A DNA stretch of 64,000 nt from Streptomyces bikiniensis (GTDB lineage: Bacteria; Actinomycetota; Actinomycetes; Streptomycetales; Streptomycetaceae), in the NCBI GenBank assembly GCA_000716465.1, contig JNWL01000001.1, positions 124,001 through 188,000 of the forward strand, read 5' to 3'. Positions 52,537-63,085 of the stretch are shown one piece after another. Under the pieces are notes generated by a model. The model was given only the letters and a program-made list of their open reading frames with translations, was not told the DNA's origin and did not search any database. How positions within the stretch are numbered: position 1 is the stretch's first letter; each line of letters opens with the position of its first letter. Position numbers and translations under genes: made by a program.

Positions 52537-53493
52537 TTGAGCAACGACCGACACGTCCCGGTGATGCTCCAGCGGTGCCTGGACATGTTGGCCCCCGCCC
52601 TGGAGCGCCCCGGCGCGGTCGTCGTCGACTGCACCCTGGGGCTCGGCGGCCACAGCGAGGCCCTGCTGAAGAGGTTCCCCGAGGTGCGGCTCGTCGCCCT
52701 CGACCGGGACAAGGAGGCCCTGAGGCTCTCCGGCGAACGGCTCGCCCCCTACGGCGAGCGGGCCACCCTCGTCCACGCGGTGTACGACGAACTGCCCGAG
52801 GTCCTCGACCGGCTCGGCATCCCGAAGGTGGACGGCGTCCTGTTCGACCTGGGCGTCTCCTCCATGCAGCTGGACGAGGCCGACCGCGGCTTCGCCTACG
52901 CCCAGGACGCCCCGCTCGACATGCGCATGGACCAGTCGACCGGCATCGGCGCCGCCGAGGTCCTCAACACCTACCCGCCCGGCGAACTGGTCCGCATCCT
53001 GCGCGCGTACGGCGAGGAGAAGCAGGCCAAGCGGATCGTCTCCGCGATCGTGCGCGAGCGCGAGAAGGAGCCGTTCACCACCAGCGCCCGGCTCGTCGAG
53101 CTCATCCGCGACGCCCTGCCCCAGGCCGCCAAGCGCACCGGCGGCAACCCGGCCAAGCGCACCTTCCAGGCCCTGCGCATCGAGGTCAACCACGAACTCG
53201 ACAGCGTCGAGAGGGCGATCCCGGCGGCCGTGAAGGCCCTCACCGTCGGCGGCCGGGTCGCCGTCCTCTCGTACCAGTCCCTGGAGGACCGGATCGTCAA
53301 GCAGGTCTTCGCGGCCGGCGCGGCCACCACCGCCCCGCCCGGTCTGCCGGTCGTCCCGGAGAAGTACCAGCCCCGTCTGAAGCTGCTCACCCGCGGCGCC
53401 GAACTGCCCACCGAGGAGGAGGTCGCCGAGAACCGGCGCGCCGCCCCGGCCCGGCTGCGGGGCGCCGAGCGCATCCGGGAAGACGTCCTGTGA
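52537..53493 (+). CDS. rsmH: 16S rRNA (cytosine-1402-N4)-methyltransferase
   Basis: The 318-aa SAM-dependent enzyme methylates C1402 of 16S rRNA. Characteristic blocks are [52 protein letters not shown] sequence, [14 protein letters not shown] and [16 protein letters not shown] 52537 has GAGAGGG about 6 nt upstream and gives SNDRHVPVM; longer in-frame forms run into the leader and promoter. It is the first gene of the dcw cluster here, without mraZ. Its stop overlaps ftsL (GTGA). Confidence 0.95.
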   Translation: MSNDRHVPVMLQRCLDMLAPALERPGAVVVDCTLGLGGHSEALLKRFPEVRLVALDRDKEALRLSGERLAPYGERATLVHAVYDELPEVLDRLGIPKVDGVLFDLGVSSMQLDEADRGFAYAQDAPLDMRMDQSTGIGAAEVLNTYPPGELVRILRAYGEEKQAKRIVSAIVREREKEPFTTSARLVELIRDALPQAAKRTGGNPAKRTFQALRIEVNHELDSVERAIPAAVKALTVGGRVAVLSYQSLEDRIVKQVFAAGAATTAPPGLPVVPEKYQPRLKLLTRGAELPTEEEVAENRRAAPARLRGAERIREDVL

Positions 53494-54053
53494 GCACGGC
53501 GAAGGGGCCCCTCAAAGGGCGGGCCGCGCGGCTCGGACGGCTCATGCCGTCGGGGCCCAGCACGGCCGCCCGCACCCCCTTCGTCCTGCTCGTCGTCGTC
53601 CTGCTCGGCGGCGGCCTGATCAGCCTGCTCCTGCTGAACTCGGCGCTCAACCAGGGCTCCTTCCAGCTGAACGAGCTGAAGAACAGGACCACCGAACTCA
53701 CCGACGAGCAGCAGGCGCTCCAGCGGGACGTGGACGACTACGCGGCCCCCGACGCCCTGGAGCGGCGGGCCCGCGAGCTCGGCATGGTCCCGGGCGGCAG
53801 CCCCGCCTTCCTCGGCCCGGACGGCAAGGTCCTCGGCCGGCCCTCCGCCGCCCCCTTCCCGACGCCGAGCCCGACGCCGACGGCCTCCGCCACGGACTCC
53901 CCGGGGCAGCCGGCGGTCGCGGGCGCACCGGCCGGCGCTCCCGCGACCGCCGGCGCGGAGTCCACCGGCACCGCCGGCGCGGGCCCCACCACAGCCGCCA
54001 CCGGCCCGGCCCCGACCGCGCCCGCAACCGCTCCCACGACCTCCGGCAGGTGA
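53490..54053 (+). CDS. ftsL: FtsL-like divisome protein
   Basis: The 187-aa bitopic protein has a basic cytoplasmic N-terminus, one transmembrane helix ([19 protein letters not shown], about residues 31-49) and a short coiled coil ([19 protein letters not shown]). A ~75-residue Pro/Ala/Thr-rich extracytoplasmic tail ([18 protein letters not shown]) follows. Position between rsmH and ftsI and the septum-initiator-like coiled coil identify it as FtsL, the scaffold linking FtsI/FtsW to FtsQ. GTG 53490 overlaps the rsmH stop; ftsI starts 7 nt after its end. Confidence 0.88.
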   Translation: MSTAKGPLKGRAARLGRLMPSGPSTAARTPFVLLVVVLLGGGLISLLLLNSALNQGSFQLNELKNRTTELTDEQQALQRDVDDYAAPDALERRARELGMVPGGSPAFLGPDGKVLGRPSAAPFPTPSPTPTASATDSPGQPAVAGAPAGAPATAGAESTGTAGAGPTTAATGPAPTAPATAPTTSGR

Positions 54054-54060
54054 CCGAGCA

Positions 54061-56058
54061 GTGCCCCCCAAGGAGCCCCCGCGCCGCCGCGTCCCCGGCC
54101 CCGCACGGCCCGCCCGCCCCCGGCCCGCCCAGGCGGCCCCCGGCTCCGGCGGCACCCGGGCGCCCCGCCCCGCGCCGCGCCCGGCCGCGCAGCGGACCGC
54201 GCCCCGGCCCCCGGCCCGTCGGCCCCGGACCATCAAGCTCGGCAACCCCCGGCCCCGGCTGCGCCTGGTCTCCCTCGGCCTGACCCTCGTCATGCTGGTC
54301 TTCGTCGTCCGGCTGCTCCAGGTCCAGGCCGTCGACGCCGACGCGTACGCCGCCAAGGCCGACAAGTACCGCTTCCAGGAGTACACGCTCTCCGCCGAGC
54401 GCGGCGAGATCACCGACCGCAACGGCATCGCGCTCGCCACCAGCGTCGACGCGTACGACATCACCGCCGACCCCAAGCTCTTCACCCCGGAGGAGAGCAA
54501 GGTCGCGGACGCCCCCGAGCAGGCGGCCGCCCTCCTCGCCCCGATCCTCGGCAAGCAGCCCGCCGAGCTGGCGAAGAAGCTCCGCACCCCCAAGTCCCGC
54601 TACACCCTCCTCGCCCGCAAGCAGACCCCGCAGGTGTGGAACCAGATCAAGGACCTCAAGAAGGTCTACGGGCAGAAGTCCCAGCCCTCCGCCGGGGGCA
54701 ACGGGATCAACCTCCTCGGCGGCATCCTCAGCGAGCCCAGCACCAAGCGCGTCTACCCGAACGGCGAACTCGCCGCCGGGATACTGGGCTACGTGAACGC
54801 CGAGGGCCGGGGTGCCGGCGGTCTGGAGTCCATGCTCGACAAGGACCTCGCCGGCAAGGACGGCAAGATCCGCTTCACCCAGTCCGGCGGCCGCCAGGTG
54901 CCCACCGCCGGCTCCCGGGGCACCCCCGCCGTCCCCGGCGCGAACATCGAGCTGACCATCGACCGGGACATCCAGTGGGCCGCCCAGCAGGCCATCACCG
55001 AGCAGGTGAGGAAGTCCAAGGCGGACCGCGGCTACGTCATCGTGCAGGACACCCGCACCGGCGAGGTCCTCGCCATGGCCAACGCCCCCGGCTTCGACCC
55101 CAACGACCTCTCCGCCGCCAACGCCGCCGCCATGGGCAACGCCGCCCTCCAGGACGCCTACGAGCCCGGCTCCACCAGCAAGGTCATGTCCATGGCCGCC
55201 GTCCTGGAGGAGGGCAAGGCCGCCCCCGGCACCCACGTCACCGTCCCCAACCGGCTCCACCGCGGCGACCGGCTCTTCAAGGACGACGTCGACCACGAGA
55301 CCTGGTACCTGACCCTCAACGGCGTCCTCGCCAAGTCCAGCAACATCGGCACCATCCTCGCCACCGGCCGGCTCGGCGCCACCCAGGCCGAGTCCAACGA
55401 GGTGCTCCACTCCTACCTGCGCAAGTTCGGCATCGGCAGCCCCACCGGCCTCGGCTACCCCGGGGAGACCCCCGGCATCCTCGCCAAGCCGAAGGACTGG
55501 TCCACCTCGCAGCAGTACACGATCCCCTTCGGCCAGGGCCTCTCCGTCAACGCCATGCAGGCCGCCTCCGTGTACTCGACCGTCGCCAACGGAGGCGTAC
55601 GGACCGCCCCCACCCTCGTGCGCGGCACCAGGGGCCCCGACGGGCGCTTCACCCCGGCCCCCCGGCCCGAGGAGTCCCGCGTCGTCAGCGAGAAGACCGC
55701 CAAGACCCTCGCCGCCATGATGGAGTCCGTCGTCGACGACGAGGAGGGCACCGGCACCCGCGCCGCGATCCCCGGCTACCGCGTCGCCGGAAAGACCGGC
55801 ACCGCCAACCGCGTCGACCCCGAACTCGGCCGCTACAAGGGCTACACCGCCTCCTTCGCCGGCTTCGCCCCCGCCGACGCGCCGAGGATCACCGTCTACT
55901 GCGCCATCCAGAACCCCACCAAGGGAAGCTACTTCGGCGGCCAGATCTGCGGCCCCATCTACAAGAAGGTCATGGAGTTCGCCCTCAAGACCCTCCACAT
56001 CGCCCCCACGGGCAGCGCGCCCGCCCGACTGCCGGTCACCTTCGACCCCACCCCGTGA
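54061..56058 (+). CDS. ftsI: Septal peptidoglycan transpeptidase (PBP3)
   Basis: The 665-aa class B penicillin-binding protein cross-links septal peptidoglycan. A Pro/Arg/Ala-rich cytoplasmic N-terminus (~60 residues, longer than in E. coli) precedes one transmembrane helix (VSLGLTLVMLVFVVRLL) and the dimerisation domain with RGEITDRNG. The transpeptidase has the active-site STSK (Ser371), SSN (426-428) and KTGT (578-581). The start is GTG 54061. The gene is within the dcw operon, 16 bp before murE. Confidence 0.95.
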   Translation: MPPKEPPRRRVPGPARPARPRPAQAAPGSGGTRAPRPAPRPAAQRTAPRPPARRPRTIKLGNPRPRLRLVSLGLTLVMLVFVVRLLQVQAVDADAYAAKADKYRFQEYTLSAERGEITDRNGIALATSVDAYDITADPKLFTPEESKVADAPEQAAALLAPILGKQPAELAKKLRTPKSRYTLLARKQTPQVWNQIKDLKKVYGQKSQPSAGGNGINLLGGILSEPSTKRVYPNGELAAGILGYVNAEGRGAGGLESMLDKDLAGKDGKIRFTQSGGRQVPTAGSRGTPAVPGANIELTIDRDIQWAAQQAITEQVRKSKADRGYVIVQDTRTGEVLAMANAPGFDPNDLSAANAAAMGNAALQDAYEPGSTSKVMSMAAVLEEGKAAPGTHVTVPNRLHRGDRLFKDDVDHETWYLTLNGVLAKSSNIGTILATGRLGATQAESNEVLHSYLRKFGIGSPTGLGYPGETPGILAKPKDWSTSQQYTIPFGQGLSVNAMQAASVYSTVANGGVRTAPTLVRGTRGPDGRFTPAPRPEESRVVSEKTAKTLAAMMESVVDDEEGTGTRAAIPGYRVAGKTGTANRVDPELGRYKGYTASFAGFAPADAPRITVYCAIQNPTKGSYFGGQICGPIYKKVMEFALKTLHIAPTGSAPARLPVTFDPTP

Positions 56059-56074
56059 CACTCCGGGAGCACCA

Positions 56075-57766
56075 GTGACAACGATCACCCCCCATTCCGG
56101 GAACCGGAAATCGAACTCCGGCGAGGCCCCGGCCTCTTTTGGCCCCCCACAGGGTGGGCCCGGTACGCTCACCGCCGTGCCACACGCTGATCAGTACCGA
56201 ACCACCCCGCCACGGCCGGAGCGGGTCCGCCCGACACCCCTGGGCGACCTGGCCGCGCACCTGGGGACCGACACCCCGGGGGACGCCGAGGTCTCGGGCA
56301 TCACCCACGACTCCCGGGCCGTGCGCCCCGGCGACGTGTACGCCGCCCTGCCCGGCGCCCGCCTCCACGGCGCCGACTTCGTCGCCCAGGCCGCCGGACT
56401 CGGCGCCGCCGCGATCCTCACCGACCCGGCGGGCGCCGACCGCGCCGCCGCCACCGGCCTGCCGGTCCTGGTCGTCGAGGACCCGCGCGGCCGGATGGGC
56501 GAACTCGCCGCCGAGATCTACGGACGGCCCGGCGCCGGCCTCCTGAAGATCGGCATCACCGGCACCTCCGGCAAGACCACCACCGCCTACCTGGTGGAGG
56601 GCGGACTGCGCGGCGCCGGACGGCGCACCGGACTCGTCGGCACCGTCGAGATGCGGATCGGCGACGAGCGCGTCAAGTCCGAGCGCACCACCCCCGAGGC
56701 CACCGACCTCCAGGCCCTCTTCGCCGTCATGCGCGAACGGGACGTCGAGGCCGTCGCCATGGAGGTCTCCAGCCACGCCCTCGTGCTCGGCCGGGTCGAC
56801 GGCTGCGTCTTCGACGTCGCCGTCTTCAACAACCTCAGCCCGGAGCACATGGAGTTCCACTCCGACATGGAGGACTACTTCCGGGCCAAGGCCGGGCTCT
56901 TCACGCCCGAGCGCAGCCGCCTGGGCGTGGTCAACCTCGACGACGCGTACGGCCGCAGGCTCGTGAAGGAGGCCGGCGTCCCGGTCCTCACCTTCTCCGC
57001 CGAGGGCCGCACCGACGCCGACTGGCGCGCCGAGGACCTCGTCCTGGGCTCCCACGACTCGACGTTCACCGCCGTCGGCCCCGGGGGCGAGCGGATCGCC
57101 GCCACCGCCCCGCTGCCCGGCCCGTTCAACGTCGCCAACACCCTCGCCGCGATCGCCGTCCTCGCCGCCGCGGGCCTCGACCCGAAGGCCGCCGCCGAGG
57201 GCGTCGCCGCCGTCCCCGGCGTCCCCGGCCGCCTGGAGCGCGTCGACGCCGGACAGCCGTACCTCGCGGTCGTCGACTACGCGCACAAGACGGACGCCGT
57301 CGAATCGGTCCTGCGCTCCCTGCGCGAGGTCACCGAGGGCCGGCTGCACGTGGTCATCGGCTGCGGCGGCGACCGGGACGTCACCAAACGCGGCCCGATG
57401 GGCGCCGCCGCCGCGCGGCTCGCCGACACCGCCGTGCTGACCTCGGACAACCCCCGTTCCGAGGACCCCCTCGCCATCCTCACCGCCATGCTCACCGGCG
57501 CCGCCGGGGTCCCGGCGGAGGAGCGCGGCGAGGTCCTCGTCCTCGCCGACCGCGCCGCCGCGATCGCCGCGGCCGTCGCCCGCGCCCGGCCGGGCGACAC
57601 CGTCCTGGTCGCGGGCAAGGGCCACGAGCAGGGCCAGGAGATCGCCGGGGCCGTCCGCCCCTTCGACGACCGCGAGGTCCTGCGCGCCGCGATCCTCGAA
57701 CAGAAGGCCCGGACCGCCCCGTCGGGCGGCAGTGCCGAAGCCAGTCACCAGAACAGTCAGGGATGA
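56075..57766 (+). CDS. murE: UDP-MurNAc-tripeptide synthetase
   Basis: The 563-aa Mur ligase adds diaminopimelate to UDP-MurNAc-L-Ala-D-Glu. The ATP motif is GITGTSGKTTTAYL, the carbamylated-Lys region is KSERTTPEATDLQ, and the substrate-selecting motif is DNPR (TSDNPRSEDP), diagnostic of diaminopimelate rather than lysine. In Streptomyces this is LL-DAP. GTG 56075 has GGGAG 6 nt upstream and lies 16 bp after ftsI. A second in-frame GTG at 56177 is preceded by TACGCT at leaderless spacing, so a 529-aa form from an internal promoter is also plausible. Confidence 0.94.
   Translation: MTTITPHSGNRKSNSGEAPASFGPPQGGPGTLTAVPHADQYRTTPPRPERVRPTPLGDLAAHLGTDTPGDAEVSGITHDSRAVRPGDVYAALPGARLHGADFVAQAAGLGAAAILTDPAGADRAAATGLPVLVVEDPRGRMGELAAEIYGRPGAGLLKIGITGTSGKTTTAYLVEGGLRGAGRRTGLVGTVEMRIGDERVKSERTTPEATDLQALFAVMRERDVEAVAMEVSSHALVLGRVDGCVFDVAVFNNLSPEHMEFHSDMEDYFRAKAGLFTPERSRLGVVNLDDAYGRRLVKEAGVPVLTFSAEGRTDADWRAEDLVLGSHDSTFTAVGPGGERIAATAPLPGPFNVANTLAAIAVLAAAGLDPKAAAEGVAAVPGVPGRLERVDAGQPYLAVVDYAHKTDAVESVLRSLREVTEGRLHVVIGCGGDRDVTKRGPMGAAAARLADTAVLTSDNPRSEDPLAILTAMLTGAAGVPAEERGEVLVLADRAAAIAAAVARARPGDTVLVAGKGHEQGQEIAGAVRPFDDREVLRAAILEQKARTAPSGGSAEASHQNSQG
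56164..56169 (+). promoter_or_regulatory. -10 hexamer of possible internal leaderless promoter in murE
   Basis: TACGCT lies 7 nt before an in-frame GTG at 56177, where the conserved MurE sequence (VPHADQ...) begins soon after. Confidence 0.4.
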
Positions 57767-57770
57767 AGCA

Positions 57771-59195
57771 GTGATCGCCCTCTCCCTCGCCGAGATCGCC
57801 GAAATCGTCGGCGGGCAGGCGCACGACATACCGGACCCGGCCGCCCGGATCACCGGGCCCGTCGTCATCGACTCCCGCGAGGTGCGGGAAGGCAGCCTCT
57901 TCGCCGCCTTCGCCGGTGAGCGCGTCGACGGCCACGACTACGCGCGGCGCGCCGTGGAGGCGGGTGCGACGGCCGTGCTCGCCGCCCGCCCCGTCGGCGT
58001 GCCCGCGATCGTCGTGGACGACGTCCAGACCGCCCTCGGGGCCCTCGCCCGCGCCGTCGTCGAACGCCTCGGCACCGACGTCGTCGCCCTCACCGGCTCG
58101 GCGGGCAAGACCTCCACCAAGGACCTGATCGCCCAGGTCCTGGAGCGGCACGCGCCCACCGTGTGGACGCCCGGATCGCTCAACAACGAGATCGGACTGC
58201 CCCTCACGGCGCTCACCGCGACCGAGGAGACCCGGCACCTGGTCCTGGAGATGGGCGCCCGGGGCATCGGCCACATCCGCTACCTCACCACCCTGACCCC
58301 GCCCCGCATCGGCCTCGTCCTCAACGTGGGCTCCGCCCACATCGGCGAGTTCGGCGGCCGCGAACAGATCGCCCTGGCGAAGGGCGAGATGGTCGAGTCG
58401 CTTCCCGCCGAGGCCGAGGGGGGAGTGGCGGTCCTCAACGCCGACGACCCCCTCGTGCGCGCGATGGCCGACCGCACCAAGGCCCGCGTGACCCTGTTCG
58501 GAGAAGCGGACGAAGCGGCCGTACGTGCCGAGAACGTCCACCTCACCGAGACCGGGAGGCCCTCTTTCCGCCTTCACACACCCACCGGGTGCAGCGACGT
58601 GACCTTGCGCCTGTACGGTGAGCACCACGTGTCGAACGCGCTCGCCGCGGCCGCCGTCGCGCACGAGCTGGGCATGCCTGTCGAAGAGATCGCCACCGCG
58701 CTCTCCGAGGCCGGCTCCCTGTCGCGCTGGCGCATGGAGGTCACCGAGCGTCCGGACGGCGTGACGATCGTCAACGACGCCTACAACGCGAACCCCGAGT
58801 CCATGCGGGCCGCCCTGCGCGCGCTCGCGGCCATGGGCCGGGCCGCACAGGCCCGGGGGGCCCGTACGTGGGCGGTGCTCGGCAAGATGGCCGAGCTCGG
58901 GGACGCATCGCTCGTCGAGCACGACGCGGTCGGACGGCTCGCCGTCCGGCTCAACGTCAGCAAGCTCGTGGCGGTCGGGGACAGGGAAGCGTCCTGGCTG
59001 CAACTGGGCGCATATAACGAGGGTTCGTGGGGTGAGGAGTCGGTGCACGTGTCCGACGCGCAGGCGGCGGTCGACCTGTTGCGCAGTGAGCTGCGCCCGG
59101 GGGACGTCGTCCTTGTGAAGGCTTCCAGGTCGGTCGGTCTCGAACAGGTCGCCCTGGCTCTCCTCGACACCGAGGGCGAGGTCACCGGCCGATGA
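57771..59195 (+). CDS. murF: UDP-MurNAc-pentapeptide synthetase
   Basis: The 474-aa Mur ligase adds D-Ala-D-Ala to the UDP-MurNAc-tripeptide. The ATP motif is [15 protein letters not shown], with [27 protein letters not shown] and [13 protein letters not shown] as MurF-specific blocks. GTG 57771 follows AGGGATGA, 4 nt after the murE stop. Its end overlaps mraY (ATGA). Cytoplasmic. Confidence 0.95.
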   Translation: MIALSLAEIAEIVGGQAHDIPDPAARITGPVVIDSREVREGSLFAAFAGERVDGHDYARRAVEAGATAVLAARPVGVPAIVVDDVQTALGALARAVVERLGTDVVALTGSAGKTSTKDLIAQVLERHAPTVWTPGSLNNEIGLPLTALTATEETRHLVLEMGARGIGHIRYLTTLTPPRIGLVLNVGSAHIGEFGGREQIALAKGEMVESLPAEAEGGVAVLNADDPLVRAMADRTKARVTLFGEADEAAVRAENVHLTETGRPSFRLHTPTGCSDVTLRLYGEHHVSNALAAAAVAHELGMPVEEIATALSEAGSLSRWRMEVTERPDGVTIVNDAYNANPESMRAALRALAAMGRAAQARGARTWAVLGKMAELGDASLVEHDAVGRLAVRLNVSKLVAVGDREASWLQLGAYNEGSWGEESVHVSDAQAAVDLLRSELRPGDVVLVKASRSVGLEQVALALLDTEGEVTGR

Positions 59196-60262
59196 GGCAG
59201 ATCCTCTTCGCGGGGGCCATCGGGCTCTTCCTGACCCTGATCGGCACCCCGCTGCTCATCAAGCTGCTCGCCCGCAAGGGGTACGGGCAGTTCATCCGGG
59301 ACGACGGCCCGCGCGGCCACGCCGGGAAGAAGGGCACGCCCACCATGGGCGGCATCTCCTTCATCCTGGCCACGCTCATCGCGTACGCGCTGGCCAAGGT
59401 CATCACGGGTGAACCCGTCTCGTACTCCGGCGTGCTCGTCCTCTTCCTGATGGCGGGCATGGGCCTGGTCGGCTTCCTCGACGACTACATCAAGATCGTC
59501 AAGCAGCGGTCGCTCGGTCTGCGGGCCAAGGCGAAGATGGCCGGACAGCTGATCGTGGGCATCGCCTTCGCGGTGCTCGCGCTCCAGTTCTCCGACTCGC
59601 GCGGACTCACCCCGGCCTCCGAGAAGCTCTCCTTCATCACGGACTTCGGCTGGACCATCGGCCCGGTGCTCTTCGTGGTCTGGGCGCTCTTCATGATCCT
59701 GGCCATGTCCAACGGCGTGAACCTGACGGACGGTCTGGACGGCCTGGCCACCGGCGCCTCCGTGATGGTCTTCGGCGCGTACACCTTCATCGGGCTCTGG
59801 CAGTTCCAGGAGTCCTGTGCCAACGCGCTGACCCTCACCAACCCCAACGCCTGCTTCGAGGTCCGCGACCCGCTGGACCTCGCGGTCGTGGCCTCCGCCC
59901 TCATGGGCGCCTGCTTCGGCTTCCTGTGGTGGAACACCTCGCCCGCCAAGATCTTCATGGGCGACACCGGCTCGCTCGCCCTCGGCGGCGCCCTCGCCGG
60001 CCTCGCCATCTGCTCCCGTACGGAGCTCCTCCTCGCGCTGCTCGGCGGCCTGTTCGTGCTGATCACGATGTCCGTGGTCATCCAGGTCGGCTCGTTCAAG
60101 CTCACCGGCAGGCGCGTCTTCCGGATGGCCCCCCTCCAGCACCACTTCGAACTCAAGGGGTGGTCCGAGGTCCTGGTCGTCGTCCGGTTCTGGATCATCC
60201 AGGGCATGTGCGTGATCGTGGGCCTGGGCCTCTTCTACGCGGGATGGGCAGCGGACAAGTGA
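59192..60262 (+). CDS. mraY: Phospho-N-acetylmuramoyl-pentapeptide transferase
   Basis: The 356-aa integral membrane enzyme transfers phospho-MurNAc-pentapeptide to undecaprenyl phosphate, forming lipid I. Ten hydrophobic helices are apparent. The catalytic motifs are [33 protein letters not shown] and [12 protein letters not shown], ending with [17 protein letters not shown] 59192 overlaps the murF stop and GTG of murD overlaps its own stop, so it is translationally coupled on both sides. Confidence 0.96.
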   Translation: MRQILFAGAIGLFLTLIGTPLLIKLLARKGYGQFIRDDGPRGHAGKKGTPTMGGISFILATLIAYALAKVITGEPVSYSGVLVLFLMAGMGLVGFLDDYIKIVKQRSLGLRAKAKMAGQLIVGIAFAVLALQFSDSRGLTPASEKLSFITDFGWTIGPVLFVVWALFMILAMSNGVNLTDGLDGLATGASVMVFGAYTFIGLWQFQESCANALTLTNPNACFEVRDPLDLAVVASALMGACFGFLWWNTSPAKIFMGDTGSLALGGALAGLAICSRTELLLALLGGLFVLITMSVVIQVGSFKLTGRRVFRMAPLQHHFELKGWSEVLVVVRFWIIQGMCVIVGLGLFYAGWAADK

Positions 60263-61683
60263 CAGAGCGGCTCGACTGGAACGGCAAGAACGTCACCGTC
60301 GCGGGACTCGGCGTCTCCGGCATCCCGGCCGCCCGCGCCCTCGGCGCCCTCGGCGCCCGCGTGACCGTCGTCAACGACGGCGACGACGAGCGCTCCCGGG
60401 CCCAGGCCGCCGCACTGGAGGCCGAGGGGATCACCGTCCGCCTCGGCGACGGCGACACCCTGCCGGCCGGCACCGAGCTGATCGTCACCACCCCCGGCTG
60501 GCGCCCCGACAAGCCCCTCTTCGCGGCCGCCGCCGAGGCGGGCGTGGAGGTCTGGGGCGACGTCGAACTGGCCTGGCGGCTCCGGGGCCCCGGAGCCGCC
60601 CCCTGGCTCGCCGTCACCGGCACCAACGGCAAGACCACGACCGTGCGGATGCTCGCCTCCATCCTGGAGGCGGCCGGACTGCGCACCGCCGCCGTCGGCA
60701 ACATCGGCGTCTCGCTCCTCGACGCCGTCCTCGGCGAGCAGGAGTACGACGTGCTCGCCGTCGAGCTCTCCAGCTACCAGCTCCACTGGGCGCCCTCGGT
60801 CCGCGTCCACTCGGCCGCCGTCCTCAACCTGGCCCCCGACCACCTCGACTGGCACGGCTCCATGGAGGCGTACGCCGCCGACAAGGGCCGCATCTACGAG
60901 GGCAACCGGGTCGCCTGCGTGTACAACACCGCCGACAAGGCCACCGAGGACCTGGTCCGCGAGGCCGACGTCGAGGAGGGCTGCCGCGCGATCGGCTTCA
61001 CCCTCGGCACCCCCGGCCCCTCCGAACTGGGCGTCGTCGAGGGCCTCCTCGTCGACCGGGCCTTCGCCCCGAACCGGCAGAAGAACGCCCAGGAGCTCGC
61101 CGAGGTCTCCGACGTGCAGCCCCCGGCCCCGCACAACGTCGCCAACGCCCTGGCCGCCGCCGCCCTGGCCCGCGCCTTCGGCGTCGACGCCAGGGCCGTA
61201 CGGGACGGCCTGAAGGCCTTCCGGCCCGACCCGCACCGCATCGAACCGGTCGAGGAGGTCGGGGGAGTCACGTACGTGGACGACTCCAAGGCCACCAACA
61301 CCCACGCCGCGGAAGCCTCCTTGGCCGCCTACGACCCGATCGTCTGGATCGCCGGCGGCCTCGCCAAGGGCGCGACCTTCGACGAGCTGGTCCAGAAGTC
61401 CGCGAAGCGGCTGCGCGGGGCCGTCCTGATCGGCGCCGACCGGGCCCTGATCCGCGAAGCCCTGGCGCGACACGCCCCGGAGGTCCCGGTGGTCGACCTC
61501 GACCGGACCGACACTGGGGCGATGTCCGAGGCGGTCCGCGAGGCGGCCCGGCTCGCCCGCCCCGGGGACACGGTCCTGCTCGCCCCGGCCTGCGCCTCGA
61601 TGGACATGTTCACCAACTACAACACGCGCGGCGAGGCCTTCGCGGACGCGGTCCGCGCCCTCGCCGCCACCGGGGACGCCTGA
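60259..61683 (+). CDS. murD: UDP-MurNAc-L-alanine:D-glutamate ligase
   Basis: The 474-aa Mur ligase opens with [18 protein letters not shown], has the ATP motif [15 protein letters not shown], then [26 protein letters not shown] and [14 protein letters not shown], all MurD-type. GTG 60259 overlaps the mraY stop (GTGA). An in-frame ATG at 60244, inside the end of mraY, would add five residues and cannot be excluded. Confidence 0.94.
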   Translation: MTERLDWNGKNVTVAGLGVSGIPAARALGALGARVTVVNDGDDERSRAQAAALEAEGITVRLGDGDTLPAGTELIVTTPGWRPDKPLFAAAAEAGVEVWGDVELAWRLRGPGAAPWLAVTGTNGKTTTVRMLASILEAAGLRTAAVGNIGVSLLDAVLGEQEYDVLAVELSSYQLHWAPSVRVHSAAVLNLAPDHLDWHGSMEAYAADKGRIYEGNRVACVYNTADKATEDLVREADVEEGCRAIGFTLGTPGPSELGVVEGLLVDRAFAPNRQKNAQELAEVSDVQPPAPHNVANALAAAALARAFGVDARAVRDGLKAFRPDPHRIEPVEEVGGVTYVDDSKATNTHAAEASLAAYDPIVWIAGGLAKGATFDELVQKSAKRLRGAVLIGADRALIREALARHAPEVPVVDLDRTDTGAMSEAVREAARLARPGDTVLLAPACASMDMFTNYNTRGEAFADAVRALAATGDA

Positions 61684-61738
61684 CCCGACCAGTGGGAGGG
61701 TCCGGCCGCACCGGACACGACCGGAGGGGACGGCGACC

Positions 61739-63079
61739 ATGCCGAGCAAGACCGCCGGAACGCGCCGGCCCCCCGCCGCACGCGGCGGGGGGCGGACTCC
61801 CGCGACCCCGCGGCGGACGCGCGGCGGGGGGCTCCGGGGGCTCCACGAGCGGGCCAGGAAGGCCTGGGACCGCCCTCTCACGGCGTACTACGTGATCATC
61901 GGCGCCGGGATGCTCATCACCGCCCTCGGGCTCGTGATGGTCTACTCCGCCTCGATGATCACCGCGCTCCGCTACGAGCTGGTGCCGTCGTACTTCTTCC
62001 GGAAGCAGTTCCTCGCCGCGCTCCTGGGCGCCGGGCTGCTCCTGGCCGCCTCCCGGATGCCGGTGAAGCTGCACCGGGCCCTCGCCTACCCGATCCTGGT
62101 CGGCGCGGTCTTCCTGATGGTCCTCGTGCAGATCCCCGGGATAGGGCACAACATCGGCGGCAACCAGAACTGGATCTCGCTGGGCGGCCCGTTCATGCTC
62201 CAGCCCAGCGAGTTCGGCAAGCTGGCGCTGATCCTGTGGGGGGCCGACCTGCTCGCCCGCAAGCAGGACACGAAGCTGCTCACCCAGTGGAAGCACATGC
62301 TGGTGCCGCTGGTCCCGGTGGCCTTCATGCTGCTCGGGCTCATCATGCTCGGCGGGGACATGGGCACCGCGATCGTCCTCACGACGATCCTCTTCGGCCT
62401 GCTGTGGACGGCCGGCGCGCCCACCCGGCTCTTCGTCGGGGTGCTCGCGGTGGCCGGCGTCCTCGGGACCCTGCTCATCAGGACCAGCCCGCACCGGATG
62501 GACCGCTTCCAGTGCATCGGCGCGTCCGACCCCGGCGGCGAGGGAGCCCCCTGCCTCCAGGCCGCGCACGGAATCTATGCTCTGGCGTCGGGCGGATGGT
62601 TCGGATCCGGGCTCGGTGCGAGCGTGGAGAAATGGGGCCAACTGCCCGAGGCGCACACCGACTTCATCTTCGCGGTCGCCGGCGAGGAGCTGGGCCTCGC
62701 GGGGACGCTGTCGGTACTCGCCCTGTTCGCGGCTCTAGGCTATGCGGGTATCCGCGTGGCCGGAGGCACGGAGGACCCCTTCGTGAGGTTCGCCGCGGGA
62801 GGTGTGACCACCTGGATCACGGCGCAGGCCGTGGTCAACATCGGTGCGGTGCTCGGCCTGCTGCCGATCGCCGGTGTCCCGCTCCCGCTGTTCTCCTACG
62901 GAGGGTCGGCCCTGCTGCCGACCATGTTCGCCGTCGGGCTCCTCATCGCCTTCGCGCGACAGGAACCCGCCGCGAAAGCGGCCCTGGCCATGCGCCGCCC
63001 CGGCTGGGGCAAGCGGGCCGGGAAGAGATGGAAGTCGATGCGACGGCGCGTCAAGAAGCGCCCGTCCGGAGAGCGGTGA
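61739..63079 (+). CDS. ftsW: Septal peptidoglycan glycosyltransferase (SEDS protein)
   Basis: The 446-aa SEDS-family polymerase makes septal glycan strands with FtsI. The Arg/Pro/Gly-rich cytoplasmic N-terminus (~45 residues) precedes ten hydrophobic helices. MVYSASM, GGNQNWISLGGPFMLQPSE, GGDMGTA, the catalytic loop around EAHTDFIFAVAGEELGL and PLPLFSYGGSALL are family signatures. The basic C-terminal tail (KRWKSMRRRVKKRP) may bind divisome partners. ATG 61739 lies 55 bp after murD. Confidence 0.95.
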   Translation: MPSKTAGTRRPPAARGGGRTPATPRRTRGGGLRGLHERARKAWDRPLTAYYVIIGAGMLITALGLVMVYSASMITALRYELVPSYFFRKQFLAALLGAGLLLAASRMPVKLHRALAYPILVGAVFLMVLVQIPGIGHNIGGNQNWISLGGPFMLQPSEFGKLALILWGADLLARKQDTKLLTQWKHMLVPLVPVAFMLLGLIMLGGDMGTAIVLTTILFGLLWTAGAPTRLFVGVLAVAGVLGTLLIRTSPHRMDRFQCIGASDPGGEGAPCLQAAHGIYALASGGWFGSGLGASVEKWGQLPEAHTDFIFAVAGEELGLAGTLSVLALFAALGYAGIRVAGGTEDPFVRFAAGGVTTWITAQAVVNIGAVLGLLPIAGVPLPLFSYGGSALLPTMFAVGLLIAFARQEPAAKAALAMRRPGWGKRAGKRWKSMRRRVKKRPSGER

Positions 63080-63085
63080 ATTTCG

